The translations under genes and the position numbers were made by a program. Positions 19,521-29,156 of a DNA stretch of 64,000 bases are shown piece by piece (position 1 is the stretch's first letter; each line of letters starts with the position of its first letter). Origin of the DNA: Halichondria panicea (Eukaryota > Porifera > Demospongiae > Suberitida > Halichondriidae); the NCBI RefSeq assembly GCF_963675165.1, contig NC_087377.1, positions 4,157,899 to 4,221,898 of the forward strand, read 5' to 3'. A model generated the notes under the pieces. The model was not told the DNA's origin and searched no databases. It worked only from the letters and a program-made list of their open reading frames with translations.

Positions 19521-22457
19521 AACTTCCAAGCAAGAGTACTCTCTCTTGCACGTGTGTATAGAACAACCTCTCAACAAATCAAAGGCAACAACTGTATACA
19601 GTGTAATGGCCAAAACATCACTCCCCAAGAGGGGTTCCACTGTCACTGTCTATGTAACATGTAGAAAGCAAACTGAACTGATGAACTAATAAACGTGTTC
19701 AGGAGCAGACTCTCCTCTATAGGCATGGGCTTGCCCTCTCCCTCTAAAAAATTACATGTACAGTCAGTCAAATCGTTGCAAGCATTCTTGTTACAGTATT
19801 TCATCCAGATAGTTACATGTACATACAATAAGCTTTTCAACACTCGTATCTATTTCAGTTTGGCCCCAAGAGCATTTTACATTGTACATGTAAGGCTATA
19901 GAGCAAGGCCACTATACAGCCATGCAATCTAATTAACTGTATAGGAGTATAGACAGTCTCTGCACAAAACCCACAAGTGTGTGACCTGTGGCAATAACAG
20001 TTACTACAGGGTAAACCACAGACATAAGACACTACCTACTTATCACAACTCCAAATAGGTTATAACAAGATTGCATCCCAATCAGTTACTGACAGTTAGT
20101 ACTGTAGAGTTAAAATGGGGGAAATCGCTAGAAAAGAGGACTTGCAAGCCTCAGTCTGTACCACAACTGAATGCTGCTTTATAGGCTGAATGTCTAGAGA
20201 TTCTAATGTCTACTTAGCTTGCAGCATCACAAAACAAGCAAGCTGGTCCGACTTCTACTACTGGAATACACTCCAAGTAACGAGTTATTTATTCACATGT
20301 AAAAAAACCTGCCCGACTCAGCAATATTAATTATATGCTCACGTGATGTGATGTTGTGGGGAGGGGCCTGCTTGGGGTAACTGGAGTCTTGTGTACACTC
20401 TTAGCAGCTGGGAGAAAAAAAGTGGGAGGATATATAGTCACTTAAATTAATCATAAGGATGTTCCCTCACTTGAGAGCTTGTGCTTCCAACATTACTGAT
20501 CACTATTAATAGTGCGAATCATAGATACTATATAAGGACAGGCGATGAACCTAACAGCACAAAATCGCTTGCGCTTATTAGGCTTTTAGTTACAATAATT
20601 ATGCTTATGTTTATTGCATTATTATAGTACAAAACAATCAACTTTACCAGTTGCTCGGGTTCAGACACTAACATCTCCTCACTCTGTGTGTTTCTTTGTC
20701 CCCACGAGGTTGTGTCTACTACGCATGTGCAGAAAGAGTGAGCCCCACCCCCCTCATTTTGTGCAAATTGTCAATTTTCCAGGAAAGTGGGTGTTTTCAA
20801 AGCAGGCAGAGCTATCTTTGATTGCATAACTTGAGTTGTGAACGTCCAATTTCTCTTTACTTACTAGATTTAGACTACCTTATTATAGCAGTGTGGCTAC
20901 ATCAGTGTTATGCAATCCAGGGTAATGGCTGTAAATATATCCTAGCTGCTTAGACCAGAGGAGGTCCACCAACCATGCGAAGTAATTGTGCAGATGCAGC
21001 ACATGCATGCATGGGGAGCAAAAGGACAATAATTATGGTCCTATCTACATGTATAAGCCTCTTCACAGGCCTTAGCCTTGGATTGAAGAGAGAAGCATCC
21101 TGCCATGGGATTGAGGCTAAGATCTCTAACAGAACATGAGACTCAAGAAAAGCACACATAGAACCAAACTATGAACTATAGAATATTATTTGTCTGATCA
21201 AACTTATTAATTCATCACACTATCAAGCTAGCATTTCAATTATGTGCAACACCAGGTTTTAAATTGCTGATTGTCTTCATGCACTTTAGCCAATGATCAG
21301 TGGCACACTTTTCTAATAATTATTACATCTCTGTGGTGTGGCCAATTTATATAGCAAGCACTCCATAATTGATCCTAATTTTTTCAAAATGTTCACCCCG
21401 CCCTTATTAATTTATATTCATAGTACAAGCTTTCCCTTTTTCTTATTAAGTATGGCTCTCCAATTAATATTTAACTTGCTCAATATTTAGTTACGTACAT
21501 GCAGTGAACATACAAGTCATGACAGCAAGCAACTGCGTGTGCATCACAAGCAAAAAGGGATAATCTTACTGAACATGAGTTTACACACGCAAACATTCTG
21601 AGAGTTATATTTTGACAAAGAACTCAATATAGTAGCAGTAGTAAGCTATGACCATCCATAGCCCTGTGCCCACGAGGTTAGCGGAGAGGAAGATGAAGTG
21701 TGTGTCTGCTTGGTGAGGCCAGCTGAAGGGGAAGTAATCCTGGAACACCTCGATCGTGACTCACGTACACTAGAATGGAGTTCATGCCTGCAGGGAGGAA
21801 GAGGGAGTGGTCAGGTGTGTGTGTGTGGGGGGGGTGGGGTTCAGGTGTGTGTTGGGTGGGTGGGGTCGGGTGTGTGTGTGTGTTGATATTAAGACACATG
21901 AGAGAACAGGTACAGCACCTCTAATAGAGATAATTATCTCTAGACATCAAGGGTACATGAATACTAAAGTTAAATCATTCTTGCAACGTTGGTTACTATT
22001 TATGCCAGCCATCATTGAGTATGGTATAGCAACAGCTTCAAAAAGGATGTAAAAGACGCAGCTACAAACTTGGATATTCAACATGTAAGTCTGTTTCTAA
22101 GTCAGTTTATGCCTCGAATAGCCGTATATATTCAAGATGTGTGTGTGTATGCATGTGTGTCCGTCCAGCTGTAACTGATTGCAACGAAAACTATATAGGT
22201 TAGATTTTAACTGCAAACTAAAGCTAACTAGTTTACTTACAGTGAAGGTCTTTTCAGAACTGTTCCTTTAGTATTATTATCATATCATCTCGCACAAAGA
22301 TTCTATTCATTCAAGTTATGAGTCGAGTTAGTCTTGCACTAAGGCGGCTATAGCTATTAATTTTGTTAGCTATACAAGAGTCTGCTGCAAAGCTGTACTG
22401 TATACTGCATTGGCTATATGTGAACTCTGACCTCTTTTGTACATGCAGATCCACCCC
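19521..22457. other. Gene-poor stretch
   Basis: No supported coding region. Open frames here are short and lack signatures. Features seen are a G/T-rich simple repeat at 21,813-21,883 and ATAATTATA-type motifs. Nothing else could be supported. Confidence 0.4.
21813..21883 (+). repeat. G/T-rich microsatellite with G-run cluster
   Basis: 'gtgtgtgtgtg' blocks alternate with G-runs. 21,854-21,870 reads gggtgggtggggtcggg, which fits the four-G-run rule for a quadruplex with one- to two-base loops. Confidence 0.75.
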
Positions 22458-22812
22458 TAGCCTCGATTCAAGGCCGATTAAAATACGGCCTGGTGCCTAT
22501 TGCAGGGGTGATAGTGCGCATGCGCTTCAAATTACCCAGAATATGGGTAATCGTACTACGAACGTAAAACCTTAGTAAATTACACAGGAAATTAGTCCGT
22601 TTACTAAAAATATGTTCGTAATACTTTATCTCTATGACTGAGTTCTGTAAAGCTGTGGCTTATGCCGTCTATTGCGTTGGTCTTGTGTAATTTACTAAGG
22701 TTTTACGTTCGTAGTACGATTACCCATATTCTGGGTAATTTGAAGCGCATGCGCACTATCACCCCTGCAATAGGTACCCGGCCGTATTTTAATCGGCCTT
22801 GAATCGAGGCTA
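22458..22812. mobile_element. Foldback (MITE-like) element with about 128-bp inverted arms
   Basis: Left arm 22,458-22,586 and right arm 22,685-22,812 are near-perfect inverted copies that start TAGCCTCGATTCAAGGCC and meet across a loop of about 98 bases. There is no coding capacity. No target duplication is obvious; the flanks share only the TA that forms the end of each arm. A 39-bp miniature with the same ends lies at 33,313-33,351. Confidence 0.8.
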
Positions 22813-23216
22813 TTACCGTATTATGCTCGATCAGAGGCCACTCTTGTATAAACGCCACTCTCAAATAGTAGTCTCAGTGAACTTGACTCTATAGCTAACT
22901 ATACATGTACGTATATAGCTGCTATAGGTAGGTAGCAGCTTGTTAGTGCTTCATAAAGCCGACTTTCTCATGGCAGAGTTCAAGTTTATGCAGGTGAAAA
23001 GAACTTTTGATGGCTATTGAAATGACGCTCTTGAATAGTGGCCTCTCTCTCGAATTTGTAGCCTCCTCTTCCAGCAAAATGTAGCCGCGGGTCCTGATCA
23101 AGCATAATTATACGGTATACATAATTACCTCCTCTATATAAGCGAAGCAAAACATGCCGAGAAGCATTAGCATTGCGCCAGCTTGAATATTCATTTTGTA
23201 ATGCCACTCTTTTTAG
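22813..23216. repeat. Dispersed repeat 'taccgtat..atgctcgatcagaggcc'
   Basis: 22,815-22,875 contains 'taccgtattatgctcgatca'. An inverted relative lies at about 23,035-23,125 ('gatcaagcataattatacgg'), and another direct copy lies at 45,045-45,110 with 'caaatagtagcctccct'. The pair at 22,815 and 23,125 could form a foldback. I take these as a MITE family. No gene is present before the exon at 23,217. Confidence 0.5.
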
Positions 23217-23628
23217 GTGACAAAAGTCGTCATGCCGCTTGTCTAAAGGTCCTGTGCAACTCACTGTCGGGAACTAAGCACTATGATGTTCTCTATAAAG
23301 AGTACAAGGTGAATTTCTAAACCAATGGAGGTCTCGCTATAGTAAATTTTAAGTGCAACTTAATTAATTACAGATGACTGACAAACCAGAAGATGTGTGC
23401 CATTCTAAATACAATGCTCCAAGAATACCAGCATTTGTGTCAGCTGAGTCAACACAGTATTACATATTTGTAGAGCAAGGAGTGTTGTGTGAAGTGCCTT
23501 CTCTCGAGATTGCTATTTTTTTGTTCTTCAGTTCATTTTATGTTTTTCATTTGGCATATCCCAAGGAACTGAAAAATGTACTGTTCTTCTTACAAGACTA
23601 CATTCTAGAGCAACCAGACTCGCAGTAG
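23217..23628 (+). CDS. Two-exon gene end, SAMD3-like C-terminal segment (tentative)
   Basis: Exon a (23,217-23,308) follows TTTTTAG and encodes DKSRHAACLKVLCNSLSGTK then HYDVLYKEYK, ending at a GTGAAT donor. After a 65-bp intron, exon b (23,374-23,628) follows ATTACAG and runs to a TAG. Exon b encodes a His/Ser-rich start, IPAFVSAESTQYYIFVEQG, a hydrophobic segment and FYVFHLAYPKELKNVLFFLQ. The pattern of a beta segment, then Y.VFHLAYP..LKN...FLQ, resembles from memory the C-terminal part of SAMD3-like proteins, which are expanded and often transposon-linked in aquatic animals. The phases join in frame. Upstream exons are missing or unrecognised. Confidence 0.5.
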
Positions 23629-24981
23629 AGGCCTGGAACATATTTGGCTGTGGCAGCAGATATTAAACGATTTTCCAAGCAGCAAGCAACAAGTAGCGTC
23701 GAATAGACTAAAACAAACTTGAAACTCAATGCAGGTTTGTTGACTCTTTTCCCCATTCTCTTCATTTTAATATGTGTATGCATTGTAACACTTCATTCAG
23801 TTGGAGTAACCTTTAAATCACATACTTATTTTAACTATATCATATATACGAGTTATAATTACATATTTTTCTTCAGGTGGGAGTAACAAATATTTTAGTT
23901 GTATTAACTAAAATCAGAAGTATCAATTCAACTACATTAAAGTATTTTTAACCATCAAGTTCAATGGTTAATTTGAGGGTTAAGGATGTCATCTATAGTG
24001 AACCGAGATTTGGGTCACCTGAGTTGCAACCATTTCAACCCATTTTTGAGGGCAAAAATATTTTTCAGTGTACATATGCAACATAACCTTTATTTTTATT
24101 GTCTAAGTATACGTACGTATGCAGCCTTTATTACCTATACGCATGTACAGATTCTACGAGCACTGACAGGTTGTCGAAGTTGTATGTCGAACAATTAGCT
24201 GATGTTCCGTCTGAAAGGTATACTTACAGTGGTCGTCAACCAGCAACGGACCAATGCGAACTCAGCAAACCCTAATGAAAGTACACTTGGCCAAGGTCGT
24301 GACTAATGTTCAGAGACAGCAAGAACATCTTACATTGAAGCAAGACCAGATTTTATCGCGGTGCGTACTTGAGTCAATCAAAGACACCATTGAGCAGTCC
24401 GATGACACCTGGCCTGCATCTCAATTCAACCTTCGTTTCCACATCACCAAGCCATCACACATTTCAGTCGCCACCCTCAGTACCTTTTCAGGGGTTGTCA
24501 CCACCGACTCCTCTCAATCGTTGCTACTCGTTTAGAGCCTGATGACATACCGTCCTTTTGCGAATCAATATCAGAAGTGTCATTCGTAGGTGGAAATTCC
24601 GAAATTGCTATCCAATCGACAGGCACAATGTAGTAAATTGCCAGATTTGCAATACCTAGAGGACTATTTAAGTGAAAATCAAGTATCTTTAAGTGGTGGA
24701 AAACCCTCTGACATAGCCTCTTACTGACAGAGACGTAATTTATCTCAGTGGTGGACAATCATATCCTCCTGCAAAGCAAGTGTCGACACCTTTCGGTAGC
24801 GGACATCCCTCAGCATCTAATAATTTGTACACCCGGCCATTATCATAAATGATACTATGTACGTGTATACTGATCGAAGATGGGCAACAACAATCAAGCT
24901 AAATCAAAGTTGCAGAGTTATTTCAGCTCAAAATCTGTGCAGATATATGCTAGGTATGTTCACTGTTTGTTGCTATAAAAA
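23629..24981. other. Mostly non-coding; one weak open frame
   Basis: A 93-codon plus frame at 24,254-24,535 (for example RQQEHLTLKQDQILSRCVLE, Gln-rich and helical) has no family signature. It is followed by an 86-codon minus frame at 24,498-24,758 with none either. They may be decayed element sequence upstream of the Penelope-like element. Confidence 0.35.
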
Positions 24982-25132
24982 AAATTATGTACTTTATGTC
25001 TTTTACCACTGCCGCGCCATATCCATAGTGTACGTATCTTCTCCCCATGCATGTTAAAGGATTCTGATGGACACTTCGGCTTCACAGGGTGATGGATCTC
25101 CTCCTCTTAGAAGAATTGACGGACAATTCGGC
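24982..25132 (+). repeat. Left pseudo-LTR of the Penelope-like element
   Basis: It is similar to 27,213-27,361 along its whole length, starting 'aaattatgtactttatgtc' and ending 'ggacaattcggc'. It includes an ATG and the first codons of the element ORF. Differences between the two repeats are a few substitutions and three small indels, so the insertion is old. Confidence 0.8.
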
Positions 25133-25844
25133 TAAAGTCACTATTAAACCAGCGGATAAAAACCTAGGTATCGTAATTATGGACACTGATGACTACTTAC
25201 AAATCTGTGCGTCCCAATCAGCTGACACAAACACATACACACAAAGTTAGCATGCAGCTTCCCAAACACAGAAATCCACAAAACCCTTCAAAAAACATTA
25301 GCAGAATACTCCACGACACTAAAACCGCATAAAAATCTATTTATTACCACAACCGAGTAAGACACAAACGCCTAGATTTTACGGCATCCCAAAAATCCAC
25401 AAAAGTTTACTGTCTTCCCTCCCTCCAGTTCGCCCAATCGTGTCTCACTCTAATTCCCTCTTAGCTCCGACGGCCAAACTAATAGATCATGTACTCCAGC
25501 CTCTAGCTCGATCATACCAGGATTTCCTCCTCAATTCCACCTATCTTCTCCACACACTGCAAGACTTATGCTCCAGATAATGCAATCCTGGTAACAATAC
25601 GTAGAAAGCCTATATCCGTCAATCCCACAGAAAGAGTGCTTAGATATCATTTACGAACAATGTTGGCTAGAAAACACCTGATCTTATTCAACCCAAACCT
25701 AATAATTAAATTATTGCACACAAATGTTATGAGTTTGGTCCTCTTATATTAATTTTAAACAAATAAAAAGAACTGCAATGGGAGCTGCATTCTCGCTAAC
25801 CATTTCAAACATTTTCCTATCTACAATACTAGAAAAATTTGTCT
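25090..25844 (+). pseudogene. Penelope-like reverse transcriptase, N-terminal half
   Basis: The plus-strand pieces show VTIKPADKNLGIVIMD at about 25,137, RPIVSHSNSLLAPTAKLID at about 25,430 and TAMGAAFSLTISNIFL at about 25,775. These are characteristic segments of this RT family. Several frameshifts and stops break it. The homology ends abruptly at 25,838-25,844 (TTTGTCT), the left breakpoint of the inversion. Confidence 0.75.
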
Positions 25845-26634
25845 GGTTTTAGTTGAAAAAACTTTTGGCTGCAGAGTTGGTAGTATGCTAGGCTGCACGG
25901 TGTGCTGTTGAAGCTGGGGGTGTCTTTCCTGGTGGTGAGTATGATATCAATGAACTGCTCGTCCGTTTGACATATTTTTGCTCTAATTATGTCTTGACTG
26001 CATGAGCGTCTTGTGTTGAAATGGGATGAATCTGGGTCTCGGTGCGAATCTCTGGATCATGTGATAGTTTTGGAGCACGATTGCTTTCAGAGCCGTGTAG
26101 TGTGGAGGTGGTAGACACTTAAAAGTTGGTTTTAATTTGGGCAAATTGAAGAAAACTGGTTCCTTTAGATATTTGTGTCTATATATTCGTATTTAATTTT
26201 ATTGGTGGTTTTGTTGACTAGAGTCCGAGGGTATTTTCTATTGTATAACCTCTGTTTAAACTGTTGTAGGATCGCAAGATAGCTGTCTTTTGATGAATTT
26301 GTACGGATATATCGAATACATTCTCCAATTATTATATTTAAACGTTGCCGGTGGATGGCATGATTGAAACTGCAGGTACTGATACAGGTTTTGGGCTTTT
26401 TGAAACGTTCTGGTGTCTAGCACGTTTGTTACTTGAAAGGGAAGGCCTTTGAAGATTGTTACGTCCAGGTAGTCTACCGAAGTTTGGGAGAATGTCCAGG
26501 TGTATTTTAGGGATGTGTGGAACTTGTTTAGTGCTGATTAGGAACTTCAATAACTCTTCTAAGGAGTGTTGCCATACTAGGAAAATATCGTCAATGTATC
26601 TTTTTAAGAAGAGTGGTTGTTTGGGCTGAGACAA
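25845..26634 (-). pseudogene. Penelope-like reverse transcriptase, catalytic half (inverted segment)
   Basis: Read on the minus strand from 26,634, it encodes QPKQPLFLKRYIDDIFLVW, then EELLKFL, with the YIDD active-site motif. It is followed by decayed thumb sequence (IIGECIRYIRTNSSKD) and by IIRAKICQTDEQ at the far end (about 25,960). This is exactly the part missing from the plus-strand copy between 25,844 and 26,629. It therefore belongs to the same element, turned around in place. Confidence 0.75.
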
Positions 26635-27068
26635 ACATCGTAACGTACTGTGCTACCTGCCAATACCTCAAGCGTGACAAGCACTTCCGCAGTACCAGCA
26701 ACGGAAGAACATACCCCATCAGACATTCCTTCTCATGTACATCCGCCCACATTGTATATCTAATTACATGTAAAAAATGTAAAAAACAATATGTCGGTCT
26801 AACAACTAAGCAATTAAATTACCGCATCAGCAGACACAGATCGAACATCACCACTCATCAAAACATCTACATCAGCATACATTTCAACTTTAAAGATCAC
26901 AATATACACCACCTCTCAGTACAAGCAATTGATACGGCCACCACCCTAGAGGAACTTAAGAAATTAAAACGATATTGGATTCTTACATTAGAAACCTTTA
27001 TCCCAAAAGGGTTTAAATGCTACTATTGGTTTCTCCTCTTAAGTCGTTTGTTCAATTGTTATCACTAA
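26613..27068 (+). pseudogene. Penelope-like GIY-YIG endonuclease domain
   Basis: The plus-strand frame encodes a Cys-containing linker (TYCATCQYLKR) and then HIVYLITCKKCKKQYVGLTT with LNYRISRHRSNI. This is the Y-Y core, CCHH-like insertion and R-x3-H block of the endonuclease of this element class. The first seven codons or so belong to the inverted piece. The C-terminal LKKLKRYWILTLETFIPKGF is typical of the family's end. Open for 151 codons to TAA. Confidence 0.8.
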
Positions 27069-27165
27069 TGTGTGTGTTGCCACTTATAATCATGTTTCTG
27101 CTGTAAAAATGAAGGCTGTCAAACAATGCACAGGTTATATATACACTTGCAACACCAGAAAATGC

Positions 27166-27200
27166 GAGATGGGTCCCCACCAAAGTGGGGGACCCATCTC
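27166..27200 (+). repeat. 15-bp hairpin upstream of the right pseudo-LTR
   Basis: 'gagatgggtccccac' is followed by a 4-base loop and 'gtgggggacccatctc'. One extra G makes the only bulge. It lies in the 3' part of the Penelope-like element and has no counterpart at the left repeat, so it belongs to the element's 3' region. Its stem could act at the RNA level. Confidence 0.7.
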
Positions 27201-27212
27201 TATCTGGGTTAT

Positions 27213-27361
27213 AAATTATGTACTTTATGTCTTTTACCACTGCCGCGCCATATCCATAGGGTATGTATCTCCTCCCCATGTTAAAGGATTCTGATGGACA
27301 CTTTGGCTCTTCACAGGGTGATGGATCTCCTCCTCTTAGAAGAATTGAAGGACAATTCGGC
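27213..27361 (+). repeat. Right pseudo-LTR of the Penelope-like element
   Basis: Counterpart of 24,982-25,132. It again carries 'gtgatggatctcctcctct' and the start of the ORF, as expected when tandem copies of such an element share a boundary. Confidence 0.8.
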
Positions 27362-27439
27362 CCTACAGAGGAATGTGCGAATGACAGTAAGTTATCTGCT
27401 GCAACGTACGTACGTATGTAACATTGTCTCTGTGTTTCC

Positions 27440-27582
27440 AATGATGAGGTACACTCTCTCACCGTTTCGACTGATGGATCGCAACGGCGGCAACCAACTC
27501 CCTCACCGTTTCGACTGGTGGTGGATCTCCCATCTGTGCAACGACGGCAAAAGTATACAAATGAACTTCTGCTCCTCTAGAG
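27440..27582 (+). mobile_element. LINE fragment, piece 1 of 3 (5' of the insertions)
   Basis: The frame ending WISHLCNDGKSIQMNFCSS at 27,580 continues at 33,559 as EPATSLINKDLG once the inserted element and one copy of the 8-base duplication are removed. This gives a continuous non-LTR reverse-transcriptase C-terminal segment. It contains two 'accgtttcgactg(a/g)tgg' words 50 bases apart, also present at 36,490 at the start of a second LINE fragment. Confidence 0.6.
27575..27582. repeat. Target-site duplication, left copy
   Basis: CTCTAGAG, identical to 33,553-33,560. It fits the nTnnnnAn pattern seen with hAT-type 8-bp duplications. Because the octamer is its own reverse complement, the inverted repeats appear eight bases longer (76 bp) if it is counted with them. 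Confidence 0.8.
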
Positions 27583-27650
27583 TAGACTCGCAAGCCGCCA
27601 CTGTTGCACGCGAACAGTAGACTGGTCAAACTCCGTGTAGAGACTCGTGT
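27583..27650 (+). repeat. Left terminal inverted repeat
   Basis: 68 bases, exact inverse of 33,485-33,552. The 100 bases between it and the helicase ATG (27,651-27,749) presumably hold the helicase promoter. No TATA box is evident. Confidence 0.9.
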
Positions 27651-27749
27651 TGCACAGTCAGCATATCAGATAAGATGCTAAGTATGTGATAAGTGGCTGC
27701 GGCTTTCGTGACGTTTATTTATTATCGTGACGCAAAGTATAAGCAAAAG

Positions 27750-29128
27750 ATGGCGGAGTGTAAGCTACTCACAATAAGTAAAGCTATTGAAGAAAGTGCA
27801 AAGTGTATTGGATTTTCATACCTCAAAAAAGAACAGCAAGAAGCTATGGAACACTTTGTGAATGGAAAAGACACGTTTGTTTCATTACCCACTGGCTACG
27901 GAAAATCTGTTATTTATGCTGCTCTCCCTGGAGCCTTTAATAGAATTAAAGGTATGTTTATTCAGAGCTAGCTAGCTGCATAAGTAATTTTCCTGTTCCA
28001 GGTTCAACAGGCAGCATTGTTGTGTGCATCAGCCCGCTCACTTCCTTGATGATGGACCAGGTGTCGAATTTTCAAGCTAGAGGCGTTAAAACAGATTTCA
28101 TTGGTGACAGTCAGACCGATCCATCTGTCAGAAAGAAAGTATTGCGTGGAGAGCTTGAACTTGTATATACAACCCCAGAAAGCCTAATCAACAATTGTGT
28201 TTACCGGGAAATGCTCATGTCACCTGTGTATAAAGAGAACTTACGGGGACTAGTGGTGGACGAGGCTCATTGCGTGAAAACATGGGGAGATGAATTTAGA
28301 ACTACATTTGCTGAAATTGGAACACTTCGAAGCTTAGTCTCAAGTAAAGTAAATGTTATGGCCCTCACAGCAACTGCAACAACAACCACATACCATATTG
28401 TTATTGAGCGATTGTCAATGGTTGATACTGTGCTGGTGGCACAAGTTCCTTTCAGAGATAATATCAGTTACCATGTTAAACGAAGAATAGACAGTGACAC
28501 GCTTTCAACATTATTTAGTCAAGAATTGAAGAAGCTTCGAAATTCATTTCCTAAAACTCTTATATATGTCAGGACATACACAGATTGCTACGGTTTGTAT
28601 ATGCTACTAAAGAAAAAGCTTGGTAGGCACTTCACAGAGCCAGAGGGTTATCCAAATATGTATGGTTATCGGCTTATAGACATGTTTAATCGAGCTATGA
28701 CTCCTGCTAAAAAAGAAGAAGTTGTTAAGTGTTTCTGTGAAAGAGACACTACTCTACGTGTCGTTATTGCAACTACTGCGTTTGGCCTAGGAATTGATTG
28801 CCCAGATATCCGGCAGGTGATTCATTGGGGAATTCCTGTATCTCTAGAAGAGTATGTACAAGAAAGTGGACAATGTGGTCGTGATGGAAAACAGTCTAAA
28901 TCCATTTTATATCTCGGAAAGACTACAGTACATGCTTCTAAGGCAGTCCTAAACTATCTGTCAAACTCTGATAAATGTAGACGTAGGTTACTATTCAGAG
29001 AATTTTTACTGTACAAGGAGGATAATGTTAAAGCAAGAGGTTGTGAATGTTGTGATGTTTGTGCACTTTCATGTTTTTGTTCCAATTGTTTGTCACTCAA
29101 TGATGTAACAGATGATGATTATGATTGA
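27750..29128 (+). CDS. RecQ-like DEAH-box DNA helicase of the transposon
   Basis: An ATP-dependent 3'-5' DNA unwinding enzyme by family. Exons 27,750-27,951 and 28,002-29,128 join across a 50-bp intron (GTATGT...TTCCAG) to give 442 residues. Motifs in order: I LPTGYGKS (46-53), Ia SPLTSLMMDQV, II DEAHC (154-158), III ALTATAT, IV KTLIYVRTYTD, V VIATTAFGLGID, VI ESGQCGRDGK. The C-terminus has CRRRLLFREF then CECCDVC, equivalent to the RecQ zinc-binding subdomain. No winged-helix RQC or HRDC domain follows, so it is a core-only RecQ. Motif VI has Cys where cellular enzymes usually have Ala (QCGRDG), but the second Arg is kept. The ATG chosen is the first in frame; the open frame extends upstream without another ATG. 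It is convergent with the DUF6589 gene, with stops 28 bases apart. It probably assists transposition or repair of the donor site. Confidence 0.85.
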
Positions 29129-29156
29129 AATTATAATTGAAATGCCAAAAGAATTT

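Larger units (their letters stand above)
24982..27361 (+). mobile_element. Penelope-like retroelement, internally inverted and decayed
   Basis: Direct repeats of about 150 bp (24,982-25,132 and 27,213-27,361) enclose reverse-transcriptase and GIY-YIG coding remnants. This matches the pseudo-LTR layout of Penelope-like elements. The N-terminal reverse-transcriptase segment (plus) has IKPADKNLGIVIMDTDDY, FYGIPKIHK and GAAFSLTISNIFLSTILEKF. The fingers and active site (RYIDDIF) and the thumb lie in an inverted segment. The endonuclease is again on the plus strand. Frameshifts and stops are present, so it is inactive. The left pseudo-LTR contains the ORF start (ATGGATCTCCTCCTC). Confidence 0.8.

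Noticed and set aside
21678-21899. His/Pro/Thr-rich minus-strand peptide
   Set aside because: It is a translation of the GT microsatellite, not a gene.
25060-25140. Hammerhead ribozyme in the Penelope-like repeats
   Set aside because: 'ctgatgga' occurs, but the core needs CTGANGA with a GAAA at the right distance. I could not fit both.
27052-27462. 136-codon minus-strand open frame across the right pseudo-LTR
   Set aside because: It crosses the end of the GIY-YIG gene, a hairpin and the repeat, and has no domain.
27575-27650. 76-bp TIRs with no target duplication
   Set aside because: The outer octamer CTCTAGAG is its own inverse and can be read as TIR. The restored LINE frame, which needs one octamer, shows that it is the duplication, so the TIR is 68 bp.
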